Assembly (NCBI GenBank): GCA_016931965.1
Contig: JAFGDT010000008.1
Location: 1-36,698, forward strand
DNA: 36,698 nt
Source: a bacterium
Lineage (GTDB): Bacteria; Zhuqueibacterota; QNDG01; DSAB01
Direction of reading: 5' to 3'
Made by a program: the position numbers and the translations under genes. Position 1 is the stretch's first letter. Each line of letters opens with the position of its first letter. Below, piece by piece: positions 16,184-25,275 of this stretch. Under the pieces are notes generated by a model that was not told the DNA's origin, did no database searches, and worked only from the letters and a program-made list of their open reading frames with translations.

Positions 16184-17636
16184 ACAGCTGGGGCATCCCA
16201 TTGCATTGTCGATCTTTTTGGCGACCTTATTGTTGCCCGTTTTCATCGGTTTGATCACACTCAGAAAAACGAGAAGCCAGTCCGATTTTTTAATTGGAGG
16301 CAGAGCCATGGGCAGGTTTGTCGTTGCCCTTTCAGCCGTTTCCTCAGGGCGTTCCTCCTGGCTGGTTTTGGGTGTGAGTGGTATGGCTTACTCGCTGGGT
16401 ACAGGTGCTGTTTGGGCAGTGGTTGGATACATCATTGTAGAGATGTTTCAATTCGTCTTTATCGGCCAGAAGCTGCGGGTCGATACGGAATCGTTCCGCT
16501 CGATTACGCTGCTCGATTATTTTGAATCCAAATATGGAGATCATCGCCATCTCATCCGAATGACAGGGGCGATCATCATCGCCATTTTTATTACTTCCTA
16601 TGTGGCGGCTCAGTTCAATGCGGGCGCGAAATCTTTGAGCACTGCTCTTGGGTTTCCTATGATTGTCACCCTGGTGATATCGGGATTGCTCGTTCTTGTT
16701 TACATGATCCTAGGCGGCTATATTGCTGTGGCCTACAACGATGTGGTCCGTGCAATTCTTATGCTGATGGGACTGGTTGTTTTTCCAGTTTACGGTCTGA
16801 TCAAAGTGGGCGGTGTGCAGATTCTGCTGGAAAGTTTATCCCGGCTCAATCCGGCTTATGTCGATCCTTTTTCTCTCGGTATCGGTATGACCATCGGTTT
16901 TCTCGGGATTGGTCTCGGTTCTCCGGGACAGCCCCACATTGTCGTTCGATACATGTCGATTCGTAATGCGGATCAGCTTCGATTCGCGGCAGTCATCGGT
17001 ACCTTCTGGAATGTTGTGATGGCCTGGGGAGCCGTCTTTATCGGCCTCTTGGGAAGAGAATTGATTCCGCTTGCCGAACAGCTCCCGGATCGTGACCCCG
17101 AGATGATCTATCTCGTTCTTTCATCGTACTATTTTGGGCCTTTGTTGTATGGTCTTCTTGTGGGTGGTATTTTTGCGGCGATTCTCTCGACCGCCGATTC
17201 TCAGCTTCTCGTGGTGGCATCGACTGTGGTGAGGGATATCTATGAAAAAATGATCAGGAAAGGGATTGCGATCGATGAATCCACAAAGCTCAGGCTTAGC
17301 CGGTGGGTGGTGGTTTTTTCGGGTATTGTTGCTCTGGTTCTGGCCTATGTTGCCGATGATCTCATCTTCTGGCTGATTCTTTTTGCCTGGGGTGGTCTCG
17401 GCGCTTCATTCGGTACGAGTCTGATCCTGACCCTGTACTGGAAAAGAGCGCACACGTACGGTATTGTAGCCGGTATGATCACCGGTACATTGGTTACGAT
17501 TGTCTGGAAGCTTTTTCTTGAGGAGACGACGGGTATCTATGAATTGATTCCCGCTTTTTTCTGCTCCGCGCTGGTCATCATCGTTGTCAGCCTGTTCATG
17601 AAAACATCCATTTCGTCGTTATATAAAAAAGATTAA
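16170..17636 (+). CDS. Sodium:solute symporter (SSS family, proline permease-like)
   Basis: A 488-residue inner-membrane transporter of the SSS/PutP family with about 13 hydrophobic helices. Recognisable segments include SDFLIGGRAMGRFVVALSAVSSGRSSWLVLG near the N terminus, the helix 5-6 region VYMILGGYIAVAYNDVVRA, GLGSPGQPHIVVRYMSIRN, and ILSTADSQLLVVASTVVRDIYEK, which in PutP supplies Na+-site Ser/Thr residues. Overall resemblance is to proline permeases, but substrates vary in the family. AAGGG lies 9 nt before the ATG, inside the overlapping small membrane peptide, so translation of the two is likely coupled. Confidence 0.92.
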   Translation: MEIYEQLGHPIALSIFLATLLLPVFIGLITLRKTRSQSDFLIGGRAMGRFVVALSAVSSGRSSWLVLGVSGMAYSLGTGAVWAVVGYIIVEMFQFVFIGQKLRVDTESFRSITLLDYFESKYGDHRHLIRMTGAIIIAIFITSYVAAQFNAGAKSLSTALGFPMIVTLVISGLLVLVYMILGGYIAVAYNDVVRAILMLMGLVVFPVYGLIKVGGVQILLESLSRLNPAYVDPFSLGIGMTIGFLGIGLGSPGQPHIVVRYMSIRNADQLRFAAVIGTFWNVVMAWGAVFIGLLGRELIPLAEQLPDRDPEMIYLVLSSYYFGPLLYGLLVGGIFAAILSTADSQLLVVASTVVRDIYEKMIRKGIAIDESTKLRLSRWVVVFSGIVALVLAYVADDLIFWLILFAWGGLGASFGTSLILTLYWKRAHTYGIVAGMITGTLVTIVWKLFLEETTGIYELIPAFFCSALVIIVVSLFMKTSISSLYKKD

Positions 17637-17736
17637 GATTTCATCCCCTGTTTCTGTAACTTGAAATTTTTATTGTCGGATGATTGAAGTGTTCATCTAC
17701 TATCAAGGCTCATAAAAAAATGGTAGAAGGGAAAGT

Positions 17737-18858
17737 ATGGATATAGAATCTGGTACTTTTGAACTGAAAGACGAAAATCAACTCAAGCTCGATCTGAATC
17801 GCGGAATAAAAGTCTTTTTCAGAGATGCGCTTCGGATAGCGCTTCGGAATCCGAAGCAGGCGATTTCCTTTTTACGGACGCTGAGGTGGCTCAGGCGGTC
17901 AGCTCGCCTGCGATCGGCGTGGGTAAAACAGGGTGTACAGGTCCCTCCGATCATTATTTTCAGTGTAACCAATGAATGCAATCTGAAATGTCAGGGATGT
18001 TATGCCCAGTCTTTTCATCAGAAAACGGATCATGAATTGAGCGACGATGAGGTCAGAAATATCGTCGAACAGTCAAAAGAATTGGGTGTCTCCTTTTTCG
18101 TTATTGCGGGAGGGGAACCCTTTTTGCGTTCAAAAATATTGGACATCATGAAGGATTTTCCCGAGATGATTTTTCTTGTTTTTACCAATGGGGTGCTGAT
18201 TGATAATGACATGATTGACCAATTCAAAAAATATAAAAATGTGGTTCCACTGATTAGTCTCGAAGGTGATGGATTGGATACAGATCGGAGAAGAGGTGAG
18301 GGCACGTATAAAAAAATAGAAAACATCATGGCCCAAATGGATAAAAAGGGGATCTTTTTCGGCACATCGCTCACTTTGACACGGCAATCTTTTTCAACAA
18401 TCATGAATCGATCATACATACAAAATCTGATCAAAGCAGGATCTAAATTTCTTCTTTATATCGATTATACCCCCACACAGGAAGGTACAGAAGATTGGGT
18501 ACTCACCGATGAGCAGCGAAACAAGGTTATGGATCTCATGAAATTCTTTCGTTTGAACTATCCTGCTCTTTTTATTGCCGTGCCTTGGGACGAGGTCGAT
18601 GTGGGGGGATGTCTGTCCGCCGGACGGGGATTCATTCATATCAATGCGGAGGGGGATGTAGAACCCTGTCCATTTGCGCCATTTTCAGATATAAATCTGA
18701 AATATGTGTCGTTGAAGGAAGCATTGCGGTCAGAGTTTCTGTCGGCTTTGCGTCAGATTCCCGAATTGTCGCGATATACGGGAGGTGGCTGTGCCCTCTG
18801 GAAAAACCGGGAAAAGGTGGTTTCGGTGCTTCGGCAGAGCAGTAATCATAAAAAATAG
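17737..18858 (+). CDS. Radical SAM protein with SPASM-like domain
   Basis: A 373-residue radical SAM enzyme. The catalytic [4Fe-4S] site is CNLKCQGC (CX3CX2C, about residue 88), followed by FFVIAGGEPFLR, the GGEP SAM-contact motif. The C-terminal part has C-X13-G-X4-C (starting GGCLSAGRG and ending VEPCPF) and a later GGGC, which matches the SPASM auxiliary-cluster pattern. SPASM enzymes usually modify peptides or tetrapyrroles; no precursor peptide is seen nearby, so the substrate is open. GAAGGGA lies 5 nt before the ATG. It is flanked by a 100-nt gap upstream and a 255-nt gap downstream and appears to be transcribed alone. Confidence 0.9.
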   Translation: MDIESGTFELKDENQLKLDLNRGIKVFFRDALRIALRNPKQAISFLRTLRWLRRSARLRSAWVKQGVQVPPIIIFSVTNECNLKCQGCYAQSFHQKTDHELSDDEVRNIVEQSKELGVSFFVIAGGEPFLRSKILDIMKDFPEMIFLVFTNGVLIDNDMIDQFKKYKNVVPLISLEGDGLDTDRRRGEGTYKKIENIMAQMDKKGIFFGTSLTLTRQSFSTIMNRSYIQNLIKAGSKFLLYIDYTPTQEGTEDWVLTDEQRNKVMDLMKFFRLNYPALFIAVPWDEVDVGGCLSAGRGFIHINAEGDVEPCPFAPFSDINLKYVSLKEALRSEFLSALRQIPELSRYTGGGCALWKNREKVVSVLRQSSNHKK

Positions 18859-18881
18859 GATCACGAGTTACCGGAAATTGC

Positions 18882-18908
18882 TTGACTTTGTTGTAATTAA
18901 TCTATAGT
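18882..18908 (+). promoter_or_regulatory. Possible promoter for the DHH phosphoesterase-marC unit
   Basis: TTGACT (18882-18887) and TATAGT (18903-18908) both match sigma70 elements, but the spacer is only 15 bp, so this is a weak call. It lies in the 255-nt AT-rich gap between the radical SAM gene and the DHH gene, in which I see nothing else. Confidence 0.3.
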
Positions 18909-19113
18909 TTTGATTGAATTATTTATCCTATATTGTTCTTGTAAGATAATCCTGTTTCCCCTAGAAATAATGAGGAAAGTTCTTTTCAATTAGGTGTCAT
19001 TCTTTGTCTATTAGTATTTTAGTTGTTATTCAAATTCATCCGACTCAACAACAAATGGAATGATCATCCTTTAGATGCTTTTTCGGTGTCACGTAAAAGG
19101 TGGTTGTTGAGTC

Positions 19114-20166
19114 ATGGAAAAATTTGACTCTCCCAAGGATCCATCGATGCCCAAATTACATGATATTTGTACAAAACTCGATTCCATTCTCAAAGATCAA
19201 AAATATCTGCTGATCGTTCTTCACGACAATCCCGATCCCGATACGATTGCGAGTGGCTGGGCTTTCCAATTCCTCATTCAAAACAGGTACGGTGTGGAAT
19301 GCAAATTGGTCTACGGAGGTCTTATCGGTAGAACAGAAAATCATGCCATGGTTCGTGAATTAAAAATTCCTTTGAAAAAAATAGGCAGAATTCGATTCTC
19401 TGCATACGACCGAATAGCCTTGGTGGATACGCAGCCCAATTCGGGGAATCATTCCCTCCCCGACGACCTCTATTGCCATATTGTCTTCGATCATCATCCT
19501 CAGAGAAGGGGAACGAAATCGGATTTTATGGTGATTGATCCCGAGGTCGGTGCAACGGTAACCCTGGTATACGAATGTTTGCAAGAGCTCGGAATGGATA
19601 TTCCTGTTGATCTGGCGACGGCGATCGCTTACGGCATTCGGTCTGAAACCCAGGATCTGGGAAGAGAAGCCAGCAAACGGGACATCGATGCTTATTTGGC
19701 AGTCTATTCCAAGACCAACATCCGGAAACTGGCAAAGATTACACATCCCAAATTACCCCGATTCAGTTTCATGTTTTTATACCGGGCTTTGGAACAAGCT
19801 CAAATTTATCGTCATCTCGTCTGTACACAACTGGGTGATATTCCCAATCCGGATATTGTGGGAGAGATCGCAGATATGATGTTAAGAATGAGAGGGATCG
19901 GGTGGTCTCTCTGTACTGGACGCTATCACAGGAATCTCATTCTTTCGTTGCGGTCCTCCAATCCTAAAGCGAAAGCGGGTGTTTTCATTAAAAACCTTGT
20001 CCATAACAAGCGGTATGGGGGAGGACATGATTTGTCCGCTGGTGGTAAGATAAAACTCTGTTCCCATTCAGCTGAAGAACTCAATGAAATACAGAACAAC
20101 CTATTACAAGATTTTGCCGGCTTATTTGGATATCGCAATGTGGAATGGAAAAAATTAATCCAATGA
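19114..20166 (+). CDS. DHH-family phosphoesterase (NrnA/oligoribonuclease-like)
   Basis: A 350-residue cytoplasmic phosphoesterase. The DHH domain shows HDNPDPDTIASGW (motif I), ALVDTQPN (motif II) and VFDHHPQ (the DHH motif that binds Mn2+). The C-terminal DHHA1 domain ends with KRYGGGHDLSAGG, the GGGH substrate-binding motif. This is the layout of NrnA-type enzymes that hydrolyse short oligoribonucleotides, cyclic-dinucleotide products or pAp. The start at 19114 has AAGGTGG 10 nt upstream; a second ATG at 19147 has AAGGA at 7-nt spacing and is equally possible. The MarC-family gene follows after 19 nt, so the two probably share a transcript. Confidence 0.9.
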   Translation: MEKFDSPKDPSMPKLHDICTKLDSILKDQKYLLIVLHDNPDPDTIASGWAFQFLIQNRYGVECKLVYGGLIGRTENHAMVRELKIPLKKIGRIRFSAYDRIALVDTQPNSGNHSLPDDLYCHIVFDHHPQRRGTKSDFMVIDPEVGATVTLVYECLQELGMDIPVDLATAIAYGIRSETQDLGREASKRDIDAYLAVYSKTNIRKLAKITHPKLPRFSFMFLYRALEQAQIYRHLVCTQLGDIPNPDIVGEIADMMLRMRGIGWSLCTGRYHRNLILSLRSSNPKAKAGVFIKNLVHNKRYGGGHDLSAGGKIKLCSHSAEELNEIQNNLLQDFAGLFGYRNVEWKKLIQ

Positions 20167-20185
20167 AAATAGCGAGCGATAACAG

Positions 20186-20788
20186 ATGGACATTGCCCTT
20201 ATTATAAGAAGCACATTGTATTTTCTTGCCTTGATCAATCCTGCCAGTAAAATTTTTATACTATCTACCGTTGATCCACCCTATTCCAAAAAGGATCTGA
20301 TGGTAATTTCGGTTCGATCCACAATTGTTGCGGCCATCATCCTGGTCATTCTGGCCGCCATCGGTAATTTCATCCTTTTGGCGATATTTAATGTCAATCT
20401 TTATTCACTGAAAGTAGCCGGAGGCATTGTGCTTTTTATTGTCGGATTGACTGCTGTCAGGAAAGGTCGCTTTTATGAAGAATCTGCTCTGGAGCAGGTT
20501 TCCGATATTTCCATTGTTCCTCTGGCGGCTCCCTTAATTGCCGGACCCGGGACCATCACCGCCGCGATATCCTATTCCTCCATGCATGGCCTTTTGCTGA
20601 CCATCATCTGCATTCTCATATCACTGATCATCAATCTGTTACTGATGCTTGTTTCTTCCCGGATCGGACGTGCACTTGAAAAAATCAATGGCACAGGTCC
20701 ACTGATTCGTATCACAGGTCTGGTTGTCACATCTGTAGCGGTTCAAATGATATTTTCGGGTTTGGCTGATTGGATGGGTGAAATGTAG
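20186..20788 (+). CDS. MarC-family integral membrane protein
   Basis: A 200-residue inner-membrane protein with about six hydrophobic helices. It has the family hallmarks ALINPASKIFILS in helix 1 and PLAAPLIAGPGTITAAI in the middle, where the conserved Pro/Gly run lies. MarC/UPF0056 proteins have no established activity, and an early link to multiple antibiotic resistance was not upheld. The length is usual for the family. It follows the DHH gene closely. A two-hairpin repeat starts 10 nt after its stop codon and may act as its transcript end. Confidence 0.9.
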   Translation: MDIALIIRSTLYFLALINPASKIFILSTVDPPYSKKDLMVISVRSTIVAAIILVILAAIGNFILLAIFNVNLYSLKVAGGIVLFIVGLTAVRKGRFYEESALEQVSDISIVPLAAPLIAGPGTITAAISYSSMHGLLLTIICILISLIINLLLMLVSSRIGRALEKINGTGPLIRITGLVVTSVAVQMIFSGLADWMGEM

Positions 20789-20797
20789 CATGACAAA

Positions 20798-20874
20798 ACA
20801 CCCCTCTTCTCCGGATCGGGTCCGGGGCGGGCTCTTGGCATTCGCCAAGGGTCTTTCCTCAAAGGAAGAGGGAC
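20798..20874 (+). repeat. Two-hairpin dispersed repeat, variant copy
   Basis: It starts with the family tag ACACCCCTCTTC, followed by a GC-rich insert (TCCGGATCGGGTCCGG), hairpin A as CTTGGC-ATTC-GCCAAG (20834-20849), and hairpin B as an imperfect TTTCC/GGAA stem from 20852. The same order occurs in the copies at 35919-36057 and 36500-36585, but with different stem sequences. It lies in the same orientation as the upstream MarC gene and could end its transcript. From 20875 to 21066 no gene is supported; an 8-bp inverted repeat GCTGCGGC/GCCGCAGC spans 20943-20980. Confidence 0.75.
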
Positions 20875-21066
20875 AAACCTGTATAGAGCATTGTAGCGGT
20901 AGATGAAACATTTCTCATGGATGCAATTTTAATGATATGGTCGCTGCGGCTTTGCATTTCGATCGTTTTTATGCCGCAGCTCAGGTATGTTCACCAACGC
21001 AATGAATTGTTGGAGAAGATCAGCTTGTTAAACGGATTCAGATGTCGTATCCGTATAATTACTTGA

Positions 21067-21453
21067 ATGGTTAAGCAATCCAAATACGGACCCTGCGGAC
21101 TCTACTGTGGAGCTTGTGGAGTCACAGATTGCGGCGGATGCCAGAGTGATCGTATAGATGATTATGTCAGAAATTGTACATTCAGACGATGTAGTCAGGA
21201 AAAGCATCTGGATTTTTGCTGTTTTTGTAACGATTTCCCATGTGAAGAACTGAACACATTCATGCATGACAAATGGCCGCATCATTGGACGATGGAGCCC
21301 AATCTTCAATTCATAAAAATGGAAGGGTTTTCGGCGTGGCTGCAAAAACAAGAAAAAGAATGGTCGTGTCAAAATTGCGGATCTGAAATTACATGGTATC
21401 AGCAGAAATGCGAATGCGGTCGGACACTGGATGCGTGGGAGGTGCCAGAGTAA
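21067..21453 (+). CDS. DUF3795 Cys-rich protein with C-terminal zinc ribbon
   Basis: A 128-residue protein. Residues about 7-62 match the DUF3795 pattern: [17 protein letters not shown], a Cys-rich [24 protein letters not shown]. Residues about 104-121 add a separate ribbon, CQNCG with CECG. The family is thought to bind metal through these Cys, and its function is unknown. The start directly follows a stop codon in another frame and has no clear ribosome site, so it is less certain than the frame itself. A second, shorter DUF3795 protein is encoded at 25276-25620. Confidence 0.85.
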   Translation: MVKQSKYGPCGLYCGACGVTDCGGCQSDRIDDYVRNCTFRRCSQEKHLDFCCFCNDFPCEELNTFMHDKWPHHWTMEPNLQFIKMEGFSAWLQKQEKEWSCQNCGSEITWYQQKCECGRTLDAWEVPE

Positions 21454-21485
21454 TTAGAGATTTTTTATTCATGGAGGGGAAAAAG

Positions 21486-22781
21486 ATGATGACAGAACAT
21501 ACGGGTATCACAGGCGTGGGTGTCTGCATTTTTTGTGTATTTTGGGCATCCGTTTGTATCGCTCAGTTGGAAGAAATCAATTATGATGAATCCAGAGTCC
21601 CTGAATACACATTACCCGATCCGTTGGTCATGCAGGATGGCAGAACCGTCGTGGATGCTCACATGTGGACAGAAGAGCGCCGTCCTGAAATTTTAAGGCT
21701 GTTTGAAGAGCAGGTATACGGCAAATCGCCAGGCAGGCCGGATAGCATGTCCTTTGTTATGCAATCGGATGTATCCGGCGTTTTAGATGGAAGGGCTATT
21801 CGGAGACAGGTGACAGTTCTTTTATCGGAACAGGCTGATGGACCTCGGATGAACATACTTATTTATATACCAACCGATCAGATTCGTCCGATCCCAATAT
21901 TGTTAGGGATGAACTTTTACGGTAACCATACAATACATCCGGATGCAGGAATACTGTTAACAGATCAATGGTTAAGAAATAGCGAGACCTTCGGCATCAC
22001 AGATCATCGGGCATCAGATGCTTCCCGCGGTGTCCGATCAGGCCGTTGGCCGGTAGTGCGCATTCTGGAACGGGGGTATGCATTGGCGACCATTTATTAC
22101 GGTGACATTGATCCCGATTTTGATGACGGTTTTCAAAATGGCGTACATCCGCTTTTTTATACAGAAGGACAGACGAAACCGAAACCCGATGAGTGGGGAT
22201 CCATTGCGGCTTGGGCCTGGGGTTTAAGTCGTGCAATGGATTATTTTGAGATGGATCCGGATATCGATCACAGTCGCGTGGCCGTAATGGGACATTCACG
22301 TTTGGGTAAGACCGCTCTTTGGGCTGGTGCACAGGACGAACGGTTTGCCCTGGTCATTTCGAATGATTCCGGTTGCGGAGGTGCGGCACTTTCACGGCGT
22401 CGATTTGGTGAAACTGTGGAACGAATCAACACCAGCTTTCCGCACTGGTTTTGTGAAAATTTTCATCGGTACAATGATCGTGAAGATACATTGCCTGTAG
22501 ATCAACATATGCTCATTGCGCTCATTGCACCGCGGCCTGTGTATGTGGCCAGTGCCGAAGACGATCTCTGGGCCGATCCCTATGGTGAATTTCTGTCTGT
22601 ACAACATGCGGACCCGGTCTATCGTTTGCTTGGTACCGATGGTATTCCGGTCAGTGAAATGCCCCAGATCGAACACCCGGTCATGGGGACGATGGGTTAT
22701 CATATCCGATCGGGGGTACACGATGTAACCTATTACGATTGGGAACGGTTCATGGACTTTGCAGACAAACATCTTAAATAA
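21486..22781 (+). CDS. Secreted alpha/beta hydrolase, glucuronoyl esterase (CE15)-like
   Basis: A 431-residue exported hydrolase. The signal peptide core is about residues 8-24, with likely cleavage near IAQ. The nucleophile elbow is [13 protein letters not shown] with Ser271, close to the G-C/H-S-R-x-G-K motif of CE15 4-O-methyl-glucuronoyl methylesterases. The following [17 protein letters not shown] and FPHWFCENF segments are also typical, and the C-terminal [10 protein letters not shown] carries a candidate catalytic His. CE15 enzymes cut ester bonds between lignin and glucuronoxylan, but bacterial members may have other substrates. The ATG at 21486 is chosen over 21393 and 21471 because GGAGGGG sits 6 nt upstream and the signal peptide then begins correctly. 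Confidence 0.88.
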   Translation: MMTEHTGITGVGVCIFCVFWASVCIAQLEEINYDESRVPEYTLPDPLVMQDGRTVVDAHMWTEERRPEILRLFEEQVYGKSPGRPDSMSFVMQSDVSGVLDGRAIRRQVTVLLSEQADGPRMNILIYIPTDQIRPIPILLGMNFYGNHTIHPDAGILLTDQWLRNSETFGITDHRASDASRGVRSGRWPVVRILERGYALATIYYGDIDPDFDDGFQNGVHPLFYTEGQTKPKPDEWGSIAAWAWGLSRAMDYFEMDPDIDHSRVAVMGHSRLGKTALWAGAQDERFALVISNDSGCGGAALSRRRFGETVERINTSFPHWFCENFHRYNDREDTLPVDQHMLIALIAPRPVYVASAEDDLWADPYGEFLSVQHADPVYRLLGTDGIPVSEMPQIEHPVMGTMGYHIRSGVHDVTYYDWERFMDFADKHLK

Positions 22782-22850
22782 ATGATCTGTTAAACCTAGG
22801 AATGCAATAAGAATGGGAAATTGAATTGGTCTAAAAAAGTGAGGTGAAAA

Positions 22851-24944
22851 ATGAATGACAAAAAGCAACTTTTTTGGGGGAAAATGACAGGTGTTTTGTT
22901 GCTGGTTTTGATTCTCTTTATCGGAGTCGTGGCTCATTTTGCCGATGAGGGTATGTGGACATTTGACAATCCCCCAATCCAACTGCTGGGAAACCTTTAT
23001 GGTTTTACACCCACACAGGAGTGGCTCGATCATGTCCGTCTTTCGAGTGTCCGTTTTATGGATGGAGGATCGGGTTCTTTTGTGAGTCCAGATGGACTGG
23101 TACTTACGAATCATCATGTAGCAGTCGGACAACTGCAGAAGATATCGACACCGGAGATGGACTACGTCACATCCGGATTCTATGCAGAAACGCCCGACGA
23201 GGAACTCAAATGTGCAGATCTGGAAGTCAATGTTCTGGTCTATATGGAGAATGTAACCGATCGTGTCATTGCTGCTATTTCTGAAGGCATGAGCGAAGAA
23301 GAAGCCTTGAAAGCCCGTGAAGCCGTGATCGCTAAAATTGAAAAAGAGAGCCTCGAGGAAACCGGACTGCGGTCAAATGTTATTGACCTGTACCACGGCG
23401 GGGAGTACTGGCTGTATCGTTATCGGAAATATACGGATGTGCGTCTCGTTATGGCACCGGAACGTCAAGCCGCTTATTTTGGTGGGGACTACGATAATTT
23501 TACCTATCCGCGCTACGATCTGGATATGGCTTTCTTTCGTGTTTATGAAAATGATAAGCCTATCCGTTCCAATAACTATTTTAAGTGGAATGCAGAAGGT
23601 GCCGGTGATGGAGAACTGGTTTTTGTTTCAGGAAATCCCGGTTCCTCCGACCGTCTATTTACCTATGCCCAGTTGGAATACCTGCGTGATTCATATTATC
23701 CTTTGGTATTAAACTATATTGATAAACGGTTGTCTGTTCTGCGGGAATTTATGCAAGAGGGACCTGAACAGGAACGAAAGGCATTGGTACAAATTTTTGG
23801 CCTTGAGAATTCAAAAAAGGCACTCACAGGAGAATATGAAAGCCTGCTCGATAAGAATTTGATTGAAAAAAAGAGGAAAGATGAAGAAACATTCCGTCAA
23901 TTGGTGGACAGTAATCCTGAATGGCAGAGATTTTACGGAGATGCCTGGGAAACCATTATGAAGGTAACCCGGGTTCAGTCCGAAAGTGCTACAAGGCGTT
24001 TCTATTATCAAATCAGGGGTTCTAATTTGGCAACCATTGCATCAGACCTGGTCTTTTACACGAAAGAAATTAAAAAACCGGATTCTGAACGGTTGGAGGG
24101 ATACCATGATTCCCAATTGGATGAATTCAAGTTTAATCTGTTTTCTCCCGCACCGATTTATTATGATCTGGAAGAAGCCAATCTGACGGGTTATTTAAGT
24201 CTGGCTATGGAAGAATTAGGACCCGAAGATGATTTCATGCAGCTTGTTTTAAATGGTCGTACGCCTGAGGAGGTCAGCCAGGAATTGATTCAAGGGACAA
24301 AGCTGGCCGATGTGTCCCTTAGGGAAGCTTTGTTTGAAGGTGGAGAAAAAGCAATTGAAGCGTGTCAAGATCCGATGATCAAATTCATGAAAAAACTTGA
24401 ACCTGTTTTGAGAGACAATATTGAGTGGAATAAAAAAAATATAGAAAGTATTCTGACCCTTGCTCAGGAGAAAATTGCCAAAGCGCGTTTTGCAATTTAC
24501 GGAAAGGAGGCTTATCCCGACGCCACGTTTACGCTCCGTCTTACCTATGGCGCTGTAAAAGGATACCCTATGAATGGAACAAAGGCACCTTATAAAACGA
24601 CGCTGTATGGTCTATTCGATCGGGCTTTGAGTTTTAATCGGGAGATCGATTTCGATTTACCGGAGCGTTTCTGGGAACGTCAAGATCAGATGGACCTTTC
24701 GACACCTGTTAATTTTGTTTCCACATGTGATGTCCTTGGAGGCAACTCCGGATCTCCGGTTATCAATGCCAATGCAGAAATCGTGGGCGTCATTTTTGAT
24801 GGAAATATCGAGAGTTTAGGAGGCACCTTTGTTTTTGATGAGACAAAGAACCGTGCCGTGGCCGTCCATACAGGGTACATAACGGAAGCGCTTCGCAAAC
24901 TCTACGATGCCGGGAAACTGATGAATGAGATTGAAGGGAAATAG
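22851..24944 (+). CDS. S46-family dipeptidyl-peptidase (DPP7/DPP11 type)
   Basis: A 697-residue periplasmic serine peptidase that removes dipeptides from oligopeptide N termini. An N-terminal hydrophobic segment (about 12-30) is the export signal. The catalytic His is in GLVLTNHHVAVGQ (His88/89) and the Ser in GGNSGSPV (Ser633). Typical S46 segments such as GGDYDNFTYPRYDLDMAFFRVYEN and FSFVSGNPGSSDR-like FVSGNPGSSDR are present. In the family, the residue 18 positions after the Ser sets specificity: Arg in DPP11 (acidic P1), Gly in DPP7 (hydrophobic P1). Here it is Gly651, in FDGN, which predicts a DPP7-like preference. GAGGTG precedes the ATG. It probably supplies peptides as a nutrient. Confidence 0.95.
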   Translation: MNDKKQLFWGKMTGVLLLVLILFIGVVAHFADEGMWTFDNPPIQLLGNLYGFTPTQEWLDHVRLSSVRFMDGGSGSFVSPDGLVLTNHHVAVGQLQKISTPEMDYVTSGFYAETPDEELKCADLEVNVLVYMENVTDRVIAAISEGMSEEEALKAREAVIAKIEKESLEETGLRSNVIDLYHGGEYWLYRYRKYTDVRLVMAPERQAAYFGGDYDNFTYPRYDLDMAFFRVYENDKPIRSNNYFKWNAEGAGDGELVFVSGNPGSSDRLFTYAQLEYLRDSYYPLVLNYIDKRLSVLREFMQEGPEQERKALVQIFGLENSKKALTGEYESLLDKNLIEKKRKDEETFRQLVDSNPEWQRFYGDAWETIMKVTRVQSESATRRFYYQIRGSNLATIASDLVFYTKEIKKPDSERLEGYHDSQLDEFKFNLFSPAPIYYDLEEANLTGYLSLAMEELGPEDDFMQLVLNGRTPEEVSQELIQGTKLADVSLREALFEGGEKAIEACQDPMIKFMKKLEPVLRDNIEWNKKNIESILTLAQEKIAKARFAIYGKEAYPDATFTLRLTYGAVKGYPMNGTKAPYKTTLYGLFDRALSFNREIDFDLPERFWERQDQMDLSTPVNFVSTCDVLGGNSGSPVINANAEIVGVIFDGNIESLGGTFVFDETKNRAVAVHTGYITEALRKLYDAGKLMNEIEGK

Positions 24945-24990
24945 CGGTATTCTTTTATCATTATATGACGGTAGACAGGAGGAGGAAGAT

Positions 24991-25233
24991 ATGTATTTGA
25001 TTTATTTTTTAATCATCGGTCTTGTGGCCGGCTGGCTAGCCGGTCAAATTATGAAGGGGAAAGGTTTCGGTCTGCTTGGAAATCTGATTGTTGGGTGCAT
25101 TGGAGCGGTGTTGGGTGGGTATTTATTTGGATGGCTCGGCATATCGACTTACGGCTTAATCGGTTCACTTGTGACCGCACTGGCGGGGGCTCTGGTATTG
25201 TTGTGGATTATCAGGTTAATTCAAAAAAAATAA
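24991..25233 (+). CDS. GlsB/YeaQ/YmgE-family stress-response membrane protein
   Basis: An 80-residue inner-membrane protein of three hydrophobic helices with many Gly (GLVAGWLAGQIMKGKGFGLLGNLIVGCIGAVLGGYLFGWLGI), the standard pattern of the transglycosylase-associated/GlsB family. The family is induced by stress in several bacteria, and its molecular role is unknown. AGGAGGAAG lies directly before the ATG at 24991; an upstream in-frame start at 24925 overlaps the peptidase gene and is rejected. Confidence 0.92.
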   Translation: MYLIYFLIIGLVAGWLAGQIMKGKGFGLLGNLIVGCIGAVLGGYLFGWLGISTYGLIGSLVTALAGALVLLWIIRLIQKK

Positions 25234-25275
25234 TGAGCTGATTATAAAAATCAGGTATATGATAAGGAGCCAAAG

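Noticed and set aside
16170..17636. Naming the symporter putP
   Set aside because: Overall resemblance to proline permeases is clear, but SSS substrates cannot be told from sequence and no proline-use gene is nearby.
17737..18858. Radical SAM/SPASM gene as part of a RiPP cluster
   Set aside because: No short precursor-like frame, RRE domain or export gene is found in the adjacent gaps.
20917..21066. A 49-codon frame whose stop directly precedes the first DUF3795 start
   Set aside because: It has no ribosome site and no recognised motif. It overlaps an 8-bp inverted repeat (20943-20980), which better explains the sequence.
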